64,000 bases of DNA. Source: Geodermatophilus arenarius. Lineage in GTDB: Bacteria > Actinomycetota > Actinomycetes > Mycobacteriales > Geodermatophilaceae. Within the stretch, counting starts at the first letter, position 1; each line of letters opens with the position of its first letter. Location: positions 248,001 through 312,000 of the forward strand of contig NZ_JBHSGR010000001.1 in the NCBI RefSeq assembly GCF_042654585.1, in the 5' to 3' direction. The translations under genes and the position numbers were made by a program. This document shows, one piece after another, positions 41,379 through 49,644 of this stretch. Below the pieces are notes generated by a model. The model saw only the letters and a program-made list of their open reading frames with translations, ran no database searches and was not told the origin of the DNA.

Positions 41379-42178
41379 ACGACGCCGCGCTCCGGCTGGC
41401 CGGCGCCACGATCGGCTACGGCGACGTGGCCATCGTCCGCGACGCCGGCCTGACCGTCCGGCGCGGCGAGGCCGTCGCGGTCCTCGGCTCCAACGGCTCG
41501 GGCAAGACCACCCTCATGCGGGGCGTGCTGGGCCTGGCCACCGTCCTGGGCGGCACGGTCGAGGTGCTCGGCGCCCCGGTCGGCCGGCTGCGCGAGCGCG
41601 GCCGCGTGGGCTACGTCCCGCAGCGGCACACCGTCAGCGGCGCGATGCCGGCCACCGTGCGCGAGGTGGTCGGCGTCGGCCGGCTGCCGCGGCTGGGACT
41701 GTTCCGCCGGCCCGGCCCGCGCGACCGGGCGGCCGTCGCCGAGGCGGTCGACGCCGTGGGCCTCGCCGACCGGCTCGAGGACCCGGTCGCCTCCCTCTCG
41801 GGGGGCCAGCAGCGCCGGGTGCTGGTGGCGCGGGCGCTGGCCGCCGAGCCGGAGCTGCTGGTCATGGACGAGCCGACCGCCGGCGTCGACGCCGCCAGCC
41901 AGGCCGCGCTGGCCGCGGTGCTGACCCGCGTCGCGGCCGCCGGGACGACACTCGTCGTCGTGACCCACGAGACCGGCCCCCTCGCTGGCGTCCTGGCGCG
42001 CGCGGTCGTCGTCGACTCCGGCCGGCTCACCTACGACGGGCCGCTGGCCGGCGCCGGCCCCGCCGGCCCCGACTGCCACCACCCCGGGGAGAGCACCGAG
42101 CCGGCGGCGCGCGGCTACCGCCTGGACCAGCCGCGGCCGGCGCCGGACGCCGTGCGCGTGCGCGACGGGAGCCGCTGA
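41375..42178 (+). CDS. znuC: Zinc ABC transporter ATP-binding protein ZnuC
   Basis: ATPase of the zinc importer, 267 residues. Walker A is LGSNGSGKTTLMRG near residue 38, the signature is LSGGQQRRVLVARAL, and Walker B is LLVMDEPTAGVD. Its ATG overlaps the znuA stop (ATGA). The C-terminal stretch has CHHPGESTEP, often seen in manganese/zinc transporter ATPases. The order znuA-znuC-znuB-zur is tightly packed, implying one zinc-repressed transcript. Confidence 0.94.
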   Translation: MNDAALRLAGATIGYGDVAIVRDAGLTVRRGEAVAVLGSNGSGKTTLMRGVLGLATVLGGTVEVLGAPVGRLRERGRVGYVPQRHTVSGAMPATVREVVGVGRLPRLGLFRRPGPRDRAAVAEAVDAVGLADRLEDPVASLSGGQQRRVLVARALAAEPELLVMDEPTAGVDAASQAALAAVLTRVAAAGTTLVVVTHETGPLAGVLARAVVVDSGRLTYDGPLAGAGPAGPDCHHPGESTEPAARGYRLDQPRPAPDAVRVRDGSR

Positions 42179-42179
42179 C

Positions 42180-43220
42180 GTGGAGCTGCTCGAGTACGGG
42201 TTCATGCAGCGGGCGCTGCTGGCCTCGCTGATGGTCGGGCTGGTCGCGCCCGCCGTCGGCGTCTTCCTGGTGCAGCGCCGGCTGTCGCTGCTCGGTGACG
42301 GCCTCGGGCACGTGGCGCTGACCGGCGTCGGCATCGGGGTGCTCACCTCCACCGCGCCGGTGGGGACGGCGCTGGTCGCCGCCGTGCTGGGCGCGGTGCT
42401 CATCGAGCTGGTCCGCGCGCGCGGGCGGACCAGTGGCGACGTCGCCCTCGCGGTGCTGTTCTACGGCGGCATCGCCGGCGGCGTCGTGCTGCTGTCGCTG
42501 GCGCCGCGCGGGCAGGCCACCAACCTCGACGCCTACCTGTTCGGCGCGATCACCACGACGACCGGCGCCGACGTCGCCGTCTTCGGCGTCATCACCGTCG
42601 TCGTCCTCGCGGTCGTGTGGCTGCTCGGCCGGCGGCTGTACGCGGTCAGCGACGACGAGGAGTACGCCCGGGCGGTCGGCCTGCCGGTGCTGCCGCTCAA
42701 CGTGGTGCTGGCCGCGCTGGTCGCCTCGACCGTCGTCCTGTCGATGCGCGTGGTCGGCCTGCTGCTGATCAGCGCGCTGATGATCCTGCCGAGCGCGGTC
42801 GCCCAGCTGGTCGGGCGCAGCTTCCGCGCCACGCTGCACCTGGCCTGCGCGATCGGCCTGGTGGTCAGCGTCGGGGGGACGGCGGCGTCGTACTACACCG
42901 GCACCCCCTCCGGCGGCACGATCGTGCTGCTGGCCATCGCCCTGTTCCTGCTGGTCACGGTGGCCGTGGCGCTGCGCGAGGCGACGGCGCGGCGCCGGCA
43001 CGGGCGGCGGGTGCAGGTGCACGCCGCGCACCCGCACGAGCACGGCGACGGCTGCGGGCACCGCCCGGTGCCGCACGGCGACCACGTCGACTACGACCAC
43101 GACGGGCACCTGCACGCGCCGCACCGAACCGGCACGGGCGTGCACTACGACGAGCACGACGGGCCTGCCCACCCGCCCGCCGCCGCCGTCCCGCCGACGG
43201 TGGGGACGGAGCGGCCGTGA
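42180..43220 (+). CDS. znuB: Zinc ABC transporter permease ZnuB with histidine-rich tail
   Basis: Membrane permease of the zinc importer, 346 residues, ABC-3 family. About eight hydrophobic helices occupy residues 10-270, with RRLSLLGDGLGHVALTGVG near the start and GLPVLPLNVVLAALVAS in the middle. After the last helix comes a 70-residue hydrophilic tail with about 15 histidines (HPHEHGDGCGHRPVPHGDH and later YDHDGHLHAPH), absent from typical ZnuB and likely to bind zinc in the cytoplasm. GTG start two bases after the znuC stop. Confidence 0.93.
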   Translation: MELLEYGFMQRALLASLMVGLVAPAVGVFLVQRRLSLLGDGLGHVALTGVGIGVLTSTAPVGTALVAAVLGAVLIELVRARGRTSGDVALAVLFYGGIAGGVVLLSLAPRGQATNLDAYLFGAITTTTGADVAVFGVITVVVLAVVWLLGRRLYAVSDDEEYARAVGLPVLPLNVVLAALVASTVVLSMRVVGLLLISALMILPSAVAQLVGRSFRATLHLACAIGLVVSVGGTAASYYTGTPSGGTIVLLAIALFLLVTVAVALREATARRRHGRRVQVHAAHPHEHGDGCGHRPVPHGDHVDYDHDGHLHAPHRTGTGVHYDEHDGPAHPPAAAVPPTVGTERP

Positions 43221-43627
43221 GCGCACCCGAGGTCCCGGTCCGCCGCCAGACCCGCCAGCGGACCGCGGTCATGGCCCTGCTCGAGGAGCTCGACGGGTTC
43301 CGCACCGCCCAGGACCTGCACGCCCTGCTGCGCGAGCGCGGCGACGCGGTCGGCCTGGCCACCGTCTACCGGGCCCTGCAGGCGCTGGTGGACGACGGCC
43401 TGGTCGACGTGCTGCGCGGCGAGGACGGCGAGGCCGCCTACCGGCGCTGCTCGCCGGTGCACCACCACCACCTGGTCTGCCGCTCCTGCGGGACCACCGT
43501 GGAGGTCGCCGACCCGCCCGTGGAGCGCTGGGCCGCGAGGGTGGCCGCCGAGCACGGCTTCGCCGACGTGCAGCACCAGCTGGAGGTCTTCGGCACCTGC
43601 GGCAGCTGCACCGCCGCTCAGCGGTAG
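43217..43627 (+). CDS. zur: Zinc uptake regulator Zur (Fur family)
   Basis: A Fur-family repressor of 136 residues. The winged helix is at the N-terminus (RQTRQRTAVMALLEELDGF, then GLATVYRALQALVDDG). The metal site region reads SPVHHHHLVCRSCGTTVEV and the C-terminal CGSC completes the structural zinc site. Placed last in a zinc-transporter operon headed by a Zur-box palindrome, it is best read as Zur, and the operon should be autoregulated. GTG at 43217 overlaps the znuB stop (GTGA); the stop is TAG. Confidence 0.93.
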   Translation: MSAPEVPVRRQTRQRTAVMALLEELDGFRTAQDLHALLRERGDAVGLATVYRALQALVDDGLVDVLRGEDGEAAYRRCSPVHHHHLVCRSCGTTVEVADPPVERWAARVAAEHGFADVQHQLEVFGTCGSCTAAQR

Positions 43628-44109
43628 GGGTCGGTCACCTCGCGCAGCCGGGTGAGCGCCGCACGGAGCTGGGCCGTGGCCTCCTCGCCGAGGTGGGCCG
43701 TCCACTCGGCCTCGACCTCGGCCTCCACCCGGCGGGCGATCGCCACCAGCTCCCGCCCGCGCTCGGCGATCTGCACCAGCCGGGCGCGGGCGTCGGTGGG
43801 GTCGGGGACGCGGCGGACGTAGCCGGCACGCTGGAGCTGGTCGACCAGGTGACCGGCGGTCTGCTTGGTGACCAGCGCCTGCGCGGCCAGGTCGGTCAGC
43901 CGGGTGCCGGACGGGCCGATCCGGGCGGCGACGCGCGCCTGGGCGAGGGTGAGGTCGTCGTGGCCCTCGGCCGCCAGCGTCGCGAGGAGCCGGGCCTCCA
44001 TCGCCCGGTGCGGGTAGAAGCACAGCAGGGCCAGGTTCTGGTACCCCTGCTCCCCGTCGTCCCGGCCCGGGCGGTCCCCGTCCTGCCGGACCTCGTCGCG
44101 AACGCTCAC
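43618..44109 (-). CDS. MarR family transcriptional regulator
   Basis: A 163-residue winged-helix regulator: LTDLAAQALVTKQTAGHLVDQL is the recognition region and RRVPDPTDARARLVQIAERGRE the wing. GTG start at 44109. Its 3' end overlaps the zur stop by 10 bases tail to tail. The region between it and the divergent gene at 44182 holds two palindromes, so it probably represses itself and the divergent three-gene set. The effector is unknown. Confidence 0.93.
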   Translation of the reverse strand: MSVRDEVRQDGDRPGRDDGEQGYQNLALLCFYPHRAMEARLLATLAAEGHDDLTLAQARVAARIGPSGTRLTDLAAQALVTKQTAGHLVDQLQRAGYVRRVPDPTDARARLVQIAERGRELVAIARRVEAEVEAEWTAHLGEEATAQLRAALTRLREVTDPYR

Positions 44110-44126
44110 GCCGCCCCTTGACGTTG

Positions 44127-44157
44127 GTCAGATGATCTGACTGAATGGTCAGACCAT
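44127..44157. promoter_or_regulatory. Paired palindromes, probable MarR operator
   Basis: Two adjacent inverted repeats: GTCAGAT-G-ATCTGAC (44127-44141) and ATGGTC-A-GACCAT (44145-44157), sharing a GGTCAGA core. They fill most of the 72 bases between the divergent starts of the MarR regulator (44109) and the mycothiol-type enzyme (44182). Their size and placement suit a MarR dimer on each site controlling both directions. Confidence 0.75.
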
Positions 44158-44181
44158 CTTACCAACACCGGGGAGGTCGTC

Positions 44182-44838
44182 GTGGACCTCGACGACGTGT
44201 GGCGCACCATCGACGCCCAGCGCCTGAGCCTGGCCGACCTGCTCGACGACCTGTCGCCGGCCGAGTGGGAGACCCCGTCCCTGTGCGACGCCTGGCGGGT
44301 GCGCGACGTCGCCGCGCACCTGACGCTGGCGCAGATGGGCCCGTGGCCCCTGACGGTCGCCGCGATCCGGGCGGGCGGCAGCTTCAACCGGATCATCCGG
44401 GACACGGCCCTGCGCGTCGGCCCGCTGCCCGACGACGAGTACGGCCGGCGGATCCGGGCGATGGTCGGCTCCCGGCGGCGGGCGCCGTTCATCTCCCCCA
44501 TCGAGCCGCTCACCGACGTCCTCGTGCACGGGCAGGACATCGCCCTGCCGCTGGGCCGCGAGCGGCCGATCCCGCCGGTCCCCGCGGCCGTGTCGGCGAG
44601 GCGGGCCTGGGCGATGAGCTTCCCGTTCGGGGTGCGGAAGCGGCTGGCCGGCCTGCAGCTGCGGGCCACCGACAGCGACCTCGTGCTGGGCGAGGGTGCT
44701 CCGGTCGAGGGCACGACCGGCGACCTGCTCCTGCTGATCACGGGGCGCACCGCCACGGTGCACCGGCTCTCCGGCGAGGGCCGGCAACGGCTGCCGGCGG
44801 CGGACGGCCGCCGGGAGGAGTCGAGGAGGACGACATGA
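44182..44838 (+). CDS. Maleylpyruvate isomerase/mycothiol-dependent enzyme family protein (DinB-like)
   Basis: A 218-residue protein of the actinobacterial MDMPI_N/DinB-like fold. LCDAWRVRDVAAHLTLAQMG carries the first metal-binding histidine (in AAHL) and PLTDVLVHGQDIALPLG the second (VHGQD). Such proteins use mycothiol or act as unspecified thiol-dependent enzymes; the substrate is unknown. GTG at 44182 has GGGGAGG 6 bases upstream. It is the first gene of a set likely controlled by the MarR regulator. Confidence 0.88.
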   Translation: MDLDDVWRTIDAQRLSLADLLDDLSPAEWETPSLCDAWRVRDVAAHLTLAQMGPWPLTVAAIRAGGSFNRIIRDTALRVGPLPDDEYGRRIRAMVGSRRRAPFISPIEPLTDVLVHGQDIALPLGRERPIPPVPAAVSARRAWAMSFPFGVRKRLAGLQLRATDSDLVLGEGAPVEGTTGDLLLLITGRTATVHRLSGEGRQRLPAADGRREESRRTT

Positions 44839-45149
44839 CCCTGGGCGTGATCACGGACGTGTCCGCACCCGTGGAGCTCTACGACGCCGTGCACGCGGCG
44901 ATGCTCGAGCGGATCGAGCAGATCGGCCCGGCCCTCGACGGGCTGCTGCTGCACCTGGCCCGCCCCACCGCGGACGGCTTCCAGGTGATCGGGGTGTGGG
45001 AGTCGCGCGAGGACTACGAGCGCGGGAACCGGGAGGTGGTCGGACCGGTGTTCGCCGAGGTCCTGCGGGGGCAGGCACCCCCCGCTTCCGTGGACACCGA
45101 GTTCGAGGTCCGCGGCCTCGTGCTGCCGCGGGCCGGCGTCGCGGTCTGA
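44835..45149 (+). CDS. Small ferredoxin-like fold protein, copy 1
   Basis: A 104-residue protein beginning M-T-L-G-V-I-T-D-V-S-A-P. The pattern DGLLLHLARPTADGFQVIGVWESREDYER resembles the dimeric alpha-beta barrel proteins (ABM/Dabb type). The ATG overlaps the stop of the preceding enzyme gene (ATGA). It is paralogous to the next gene: both share V-W-E-S-R-E-x-Y and V-R-G-L-V near the end. Function not established. Confidence 0.78.
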   Translation: MTLGVITDVSAPVELYDAVHAAMLERIEQIGPALDGLLLHLARPTADGFQVIGVWESREDYERGNREVVGPVFAEVLRGQAPPASVDTEFEVRGLVLPRAGVAV

Positions 45150-45182
45150 CGTCGCGCTCTCGTCGGAGAGGGGGACGAGGTC

Positions 45183-45518
45183 ATGTGGGCGGTGATCGAG
45201 GACGCGTCCGCACCGGCGGAGCAGCCGTACGACGTGGTGGAGCTGTACGACACCGTGCACCGGCTGCACCTCGAGCGCACCGGTGGGGAGGTCGACGGGC
45301 GGCTGGTCCAGCTGGCCTGGGCGACCGCCGACGGGTTGCGGGAGGTGGCGGTGTGGGAGTCCCGCGAGCAGTACGACCGCTACGGCCGCGAGGGCATCGG
45401 GCCGCTGGTCGCGGAGGTCCTCGCGGGGCGGCCGTGGCCGACCGTGGTGGTCACCCCGTTCGACGTCCGCGGCCTGGTCGTCCCGGCCGGCGGGGTGGCA
45501 CTCCCCGCCGGCCGGTGA
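45183..45518 (+). CDS. Small ferredoxin-like fold protein, copy 2 (tandem paralogue)
   Basis: A 111-residue paralogue of the preceding gene, starting MWAVIEDASAP and sharing VELYDTVHRLHLER, WATADGLREVAVWESREQYDR and the ending FDVRGLVVPAGGVAL. ATG start with GAGAGGGGGACG just upstream. Tandem duplication with clear divergence suggests two subunits of a heterodimer or partners of the mycothiol-type enzyme; this is inference only. Confidence 0.78.
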   Translation: MWAVIEDASAPAEQPYDVVELYDTVHRLHLERTGGEVDGRLVQLAWATADGLREVAVWESREQYDRYGREGIGPLVAEVLAGRPWPTVVVTPFDVRGLVVPAGGVALPAGR

Positions 45519-45527
45519 CCCGCCGGT

Positions 45528-46310
45528 TCAGTTGAGGGCGCGGGTGCCGGGCGGCAGGACGCCGCCGCCGACCATCTCGACGACGGCGTCCTGCAGCGCG
45601 GTGAGCGCGACCCGCTGGGTGAACGGGCCGGTGGAGACGCGGGCCACGCCGAGCTCCTGCATCTCGCGGGCCGGCAGCGACGCGCCGGGCACGCTGATCA
45701 GCGTCAGCCTGTTCCGCCCCAGGCCCTCGACCACCGCGGCGATCTCGTCGCGGTCGACCAGGCGGGGCACGAACACGACCGGCGCGCCGGCCTCCAGGTA
45801 GGCCTTCCCCCGGCGGATCGCCTCGGCGACCAGCTCGCCGCGGTCGGCGCCCTGGGGAGCGCGGACGAAGGCGTCGGTGCGGGCGTTGAGCACGAAGTCG
45901 ATGCCGGCGTCGCGCCCGGCGCGCACCACCGCCTCGACGGCGGCCACGGCCTCGTCCAGCGGCTTCATCTGGTCCTCGAGGTTGCCGCCGACGACGCCCT
46001 TCCCGATGGCCCGCCGGGCGGTCTCGCCGGCGTCGCCGTAGCCGGCCTCCATGTCCATGCTGACCGGCAGGTCCACGGCGGCGGTGATCCGGCCGACCAT
46101 GTCCAGGTGCAGGTCCAGCGGGATGTTCTCGCCGTCCTCGTAGCCGAAGGTGGCGGCGATGCCGTGGCTGGCGGTGGCCAGGGCCCGCACCCCGTCGGTG
46201 GCCGCCACCACCTGCGCGGAGACGACGTCCCACACGTTGGTGAGGACGAGGATCTCCGGGGCGGTGTGCAGGTCGAGCAGGGTCCGGGCGCGGGTGGCGA
46301 GGTCGGTCAC
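45528..46310 (-). CDS. Isocitrate lyase/phosphoenolpyruvate mutase family protein
   Basis: A 260-residue TIM-barrel enzyme of the PEP mutase/isocitrate lyase superfamily. The metal-binding aspartates are in DMEAGYGDAGETARRAIGKG, and VGGNLEDQMKP and VLNARTDAF are conserved. The catalytic K-K-C-G-H loop of isocitrate lyase is missing, so it is nearer to carboxyphosphonoenolpyruvate-type or oxaloacetate-handling members. Despite the phosphonate link of the superfamily there is no phosphonate gene beside it. GTG start; it ends 10 bases from the convergent small protein. Confidence 0.88.
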   Translation of the reverse strand: MTDLATRARTLLDLHTAPEILVLTNVWDVVSAQVVAATDGVRALATASHGIAATFGYEDGENIPLDLHLDMVGRITAAVDLPVSMDMEAGYGDAGETARRAIGKGVVGGNLEDQMKPLDEAVAAVEAVVRAGRDAGIDFVLNARTDAFVRAPQGADRGELVAEAIRRGKAYLEAGAPVVFVPRLVDRDEIAAVVEGLGRNRLTLISVPGASLPAREMQELGVARVSTGPFTQRVALTALQDAVVEMVGGGVLPPGTRALN

Positions 46311-46380
46311 GGGACCCGACCGTACGGCCTCGTCCAGAGGCTCGCACCGGGCTCGCGAGGGGTGAGGAGGACGAGGTCCT

Positions 46381-46863
46381 TCACCGGTCGCGCAGCGCGC
46401 GCAGGGCGGCCTTGCGGGCCTCGCCGGCGAGCCGGTCGAGGAACACCTTCCCGTCGAGGTGGTCCACCTCGTGCTGCAGGCAGCGGGCCATGAGCCTGGT
46501 GCCCGCCAGCCGCAGCGGCTCCCCGTGCACGTCGAAGCCCTCGACGACGGCGGACATCGCGCGCACCGTGGGCGCCCAGAGCCCCGGGATGGACAGGCAG
46601 CCCTCGTCGCCGTCCTGGGTCTCCTCCGACAGCTCCACGACCCGCGGGTTGACCAGGTGGCCGATCTCGCCGTCGACGTTGTAGCTGAACACCCGGGCGC
46701 TCACCCCGATCTGCGGGGCGGCCAGCCCGGCGCGGCCGGGGTGGTCGACGGTCTCCTCGAGGTCGCGGACCAGGGCGGCCAGTTCCTTGTCGAAGGCCCG
46801 CACCTCGTCGGCGGGCGTGCGGAGCACGGGGTCACCGAGCTCGCGGATGGGGCGGATCGTCAC
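46381..46863 (-). CDS. def: Peptide deformylase
   Basis: Removes the formyl group from the first methionine of new proteins. The three family motifs are present: GLAAPQIGV, EGCLSIPG and HEVDHLDG, giving the metal ligands Cys and two His. With 160 residues it is a compact deformylase. GTG at 46863 overlaps the proB stop (GTGA), so it belongs to the operon running from obg through proB. Confidence 0.96.
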   Translation of the reverse strand: MTIRPIRELGDPVLRTPADEVRAFDKELAALVRDLEETVDHPGRAGLAAPQIGVSARVFSYNVDGEIGHLVNPRVVELSEETQDGDEGCLSIPGLWAPTVRAMSAVVEGFDVHGEPLRLAGTRLMARCLQHEVDHLDGKVFLDRLAGEARKAALRALRDR

Positions 46864-47996
46864 CCGGGCAGTCTCGCAGCCGTCCGCGGCCGCCCGACCA
46901 GCACCATCTCGTCGCGGTGCACCACCTCGCGGCGGTACTCCGGGTCGAGGTCGGTCGTGCGGCGGCCGAGCAGCGTCGGCAGCTCCCGGGCGTCGTAGGC
47001 GACCAGTCCGCGGGCGACGACGGTGCCGTCGGGCCCCACGAGCTCGACCGGGTCGTCGGCCAGGAAGTCGCCGTCGACGCCGGTGACCCCGGCGGCCAGC
47101 AGCGAGGCGTGCCGCTCGCGGACCGCGCGCACCGCGCCGTCGTCGAGCACCAGCCGCCCGCGCGGCCGGCTGGCGTAGCGCAGCCAGAACTGCCGGCCCG
47201 AGGGACGGCGGCCCGAGGGCTCGAACAGCGTGCCGACCCGCTCGCCGGCCAGCGCGGCCGCGGCCTGCGGCGTCGAGGTGACCACGACCGGCACGCCCGC
47301 GCCCGAGGCGATCAGCGCCGCCTCGACCTTGGTGGCCATGCCGCCGGTGCCGACGCCGTTGCGCCGGGCGGTGCCGAGGGTGACCGCGGCGAGGTCCCCC
47401 GGGCCGCGGACGGTGTCGAGCAGCTGCGCCGGGCCGGTGCGCGGGTCGCCGTCGTAGACGCCGTCGACGTCGGACAGCAGCACGAGCGCGCCGGCGGCGG
47501 CCACGTGCGCCACCAGGGCGGCGAGCCGGTCGTTGTCGCCGAAGCGGATCTCGTCGGTGGCGACCGTGTCGTTCTCGTTGACGATCGGGATCACGCCGAG
47601 GGTGAGCAGCCGCTCCAGCGTCTGCCGGGCGTTGCGGTAGTGCCCGCGGCGGGTGAGGTCGTCGGCGGTCAGCAGCACCTGCCCGACGGTGACGCCGTGC
47701 CGGTCGAAGGCGTCGGCGTAGGTCTGCACCAGCCGCAGCTGGCCGACGCTGGCCGCCGCCTGCGCCGTCGCCAGGTCCCGCGGCCGGCCCTCGACGCCGA
47801 GCGGCGCCAGGCCCGCCGCGATCGCGCCGGAGGACACCAGCACCACCTCGCGGCCCTGCGCCCGCACCGCCGCGAGGACGTCGACCAGCGCGGCGAGCCG
47901 GTCGGCGTCCAGCCCGCCGGGCAGCGTGGTCAGCGACGAGGACCCGACCTTGACGACGACCCGGGGCGCGCCGGCGACCTGCGGACGGGCGGTCAC
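46860..47996 (-). CDS. proB: Glutamate 5-kinase
   Basis: ProB phosphorylates glutamate in the first step of proline synthesis and is normally feedback-inhibited by proline. The amino acid kinase domain shows VVKVGSSSLTT, VLVSSGAIAAGL, IPIVNENDTVATDEIRFGDND and NGVGTGGMATKVEAAL; a PUA domain occupies the C-terminal third (about 285-370). GTG at 47996 overlaps the obg stop (GTGA) and gives 378 residues; an alternative ATG 11 codons upstream lies inside obg and is less likely. Confidence 0.96.
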   Translation of the reverse strand: MTARPQVAGAPRVVVKVGSSSLTTLPGGLDADRLAALVDVLAAVRAQGREVVLVSSGAIAAGLAPLGVEGRPRDLATAQAAASVGQLRLVQTYADAFDRHGVTVGQVLLTADDLTRRGHYRNARQTLERLLTLGVIPIVNENDTVATDEIRFGDNDRLAALVAHVAAAGALVLLSDVDGVYDGDPRTGPAQLLDTVRGPGDLAAVTLGTARRNGVGTGGMATKVEAALIASGAGVPVVVTSTPQAAAALAGERVGTLFEPSGRRPSGRQFWLRYASRPRGRLVLDDGAVRAVRERHASLLAAGVTGVDGDFLADDPVELVGPDGTVVARGLVAYDARELPTLLGRRTTDLDPEYRREVVHRDEMVLVGRPRTAARLPG

Positions 47997-49486
47997 TCGG
48001 TCTCCCCGGGCAGGTCGTCGTCGGTCCACGTCTCGGTGAGCTCGTAGGGCACCCGGCGGGCCTTCTTCGCCGCCAGCCGCTCGGCCGCGCGCACGCGGTG
48101 CGGCGCGTCGATGCGGTTGTCGGTGCCCCGGCCGCCCAGGCCCGCGGTCTCCTCGGCCAGCGGCGTGCCGGCGGGCAGGCTGGGCGCGAAGTCGAAGGCC
48201 ACGTCGCCGATGACGACGGTGTCGCCCTCCTGCGCGCCGAGCTCCGTCAGCTCGTCCTCGACGCCGAGCCGGTTGAGCCGGTCGGCCAGGTAGCCGACCG
48301 CCTCGTCGTTGGTGAAGTCGGTCTGCCGCACCCAGCGCTCGGGCTTCACGCCGCGGACGACGTAGGCCTCGTCCTCGGCGTCGAAGGCGACGGTGAACCC
48401 GGAGTCGTCGACGGCGCGCGGGGTGAGCGTGACGCGGGCGGGCTCGGGCGCCGGCAGCGCGGCGCGGTGCTCCTCGACGGCGGCGGCCAGCGCGTAGCCG
48501 AGCTCGGGCAGCCCCTCCCCGGTCGCGGCGCTGACCGGGAACACCCGCAGCCCGCGCTCCTCCAGCGCCGGGCGGACGAGGTCGACCAGCTCGCGGCCGT
48601 CCGGCACGTCGATCTTGTTGAGGACGGCGAAGCGCAACCGGCCCACCAGGTCCAGCTCGTCGCCGCCGGCCGCGCCCTCGGAGTACAGGGCGAGCTCGCG
48701 CTCCAGCGCCTCGATGTCGCTCTCCGGGTCCCGGCCGGGCTCGAGCGTCGCCGTGTCGACCACGTGCACGAGCACCGCGCAGCGCTCGACGTGGCGGAGG
48801 AACTGCAGGCCCAGGCCCTTGCCGGTGGCCGCGCCCGGGATCAGCCCGGGCACGTCGGCCATCGTGAACACGGTGTCGCCGGCGCGGACGACGCCGAGGT
48901 TGGGCACCAGCGTGGTGAACGGGTAGTCGGCGATCTTGGGCCGGGCCGCGGACATCGCCGCGATCAGCGAGGACTTGCCCGCCGAGGGGAACCCGACCAG
49001 GCCGACGTCGGCGACGCTCTTGAGCTCGAGGACGGCGTCGAAGCTCTCCCCCGGCTCCCCGAGCAGCGCGAAGCCCGGGGCCTTGCGCCGGGGGTTGGCC
49101 AGCGCGGCGTTGCCCAGCCCGCCCTTGCCGCCGTGCGCGAGCACGACGCGGGTGCCGGCACCCATGAGGTCGGCGACCACCTCGCCACCGACGCTGACGA
49201 CGGTGCCCTCGGGGACGCGCAGCACGCGGTCCTCGCCGCGGGCGCCGTGCCGGTGGCTGCCGGCGCCGGGCCGGCCGTTGCCCGCCCGCTGGTGCGGGCG
49301 GTGGTGGAAGTCGAGGAGCGTGTGGACCGAGGGGTCCACCTCGAGGACGACGTCGCCGCCGTCCCCTCCGTTGCCGCCGTCGGGTCCGCCGAGGGGCTTG
49401 TACTTCTCGCGGTGCACGGACGCGACGCCGTGACCGCCGTTGCCCGCGGCGACGTGCACGACGACGCGGTCGACGAACGCGGCCAT
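47993..49486 (-). CDS. obg: GTPase Obg (CgtA)
   Basis: Obg is a ribosome assembly GTPase linked to the stringent response. The glycine-rich Obg fold comes first (VHVAAGNGGHGVASVHREKY), then the G domain with G1 GFPSAGKSSLIAAM near residue 165, G3 DVPGLIPGA and G4 NKIDVPD, then the C-terminal OCT domain (WVRQTDFTNDEAVGYLADRL). Length 497. ATG start. The upstream genes are rplU and rpmA, the near-universal rplU-rpmA-obg order; a hairpin separates rpmA from obg. Confidence 0.97.
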   Translation of the reverse strand: MAAFVDRVVVHVAAGNGGHGVASVHREKYKPLGGPDGGNGGDGGDVVLEVDPSVHTLLDFHHRPHQRAGNGRPGAGSHRHGARGEDRVLRVPEGTVVSVGGEVVADLMGAGTRVVLAHGGKGGLGNAALANPRRKAPGFALLGEPGESFDAVLELKSVADVGLVGFPSAGKSSLIAAMSAARPKIADYPFTTLVPNLGVVRAGDTVFTMADVPGLIPGAATGKGLGLQFLRHVERCAVLVHVVDTATLEPGRDPESDIEALERELALYSEGAAGGDELDLVGRLRFAVLNKIDVPDGRELVDLVRPALEERGLRVFPVSAATGEGLPELGYALAAAVEEHRAALPAPEPARVTLTPRAVDDSGFTVAFDAEDEAYVVRGVKPERWVRQTDFTNDEAVGYLADRLNRLGVEDELTELGAQEGDTVVIGDVAFDFAPSLPAGTPLAEETAGLGGRGTDNRIDAPHRVRAAERLAAKKARRVPYELTETWTDDDLPGETE

Positions 49487-49520
49487 GTCTGCTCTACCTG
49501 CTCACTGCTCGCTCAACGAC

Positions 49521-49555
49521 GACGAGCGCACGGGCCCGAAGCCCGTGCGCTCGTC
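49521..49555 (-). terminator. UUCG-type hairpin between rpmA and obg
   Basis: A 15-base stem GACGAGCGCACGGGC / GCCCGTGCGCTCGTC whose minus-strand loop reads TTCGG, i.e. a C(UUCG)G tetraloop. It lies 90 bases past the rpmA stop and 35 bases before obg. There is no U-tract. It may be a partial terminator or a processing/stability hairpin that lowers obg expression relative to the two ribosomal genes. Confidence 0.7.
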
Positions 49556-49644
49556 CTCGTGCTGTCCGTGGTGACCTCACGGTCGGCCCCGCCGCAGGGC
49601 CCCGCCCCGAGCGGAGCGAGGGGTGGGGGCGGTGGGGTCCTTCC

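Noticed and set aside
45528..46310. PEP mutase-like gene as the start of a phosphonate pathway feeding the importer at 6 kb
   Set aside because: The two loci are 36 kb apart and no phosphonopyruvate decarboxylase or C-P lyase gene accompanies either.
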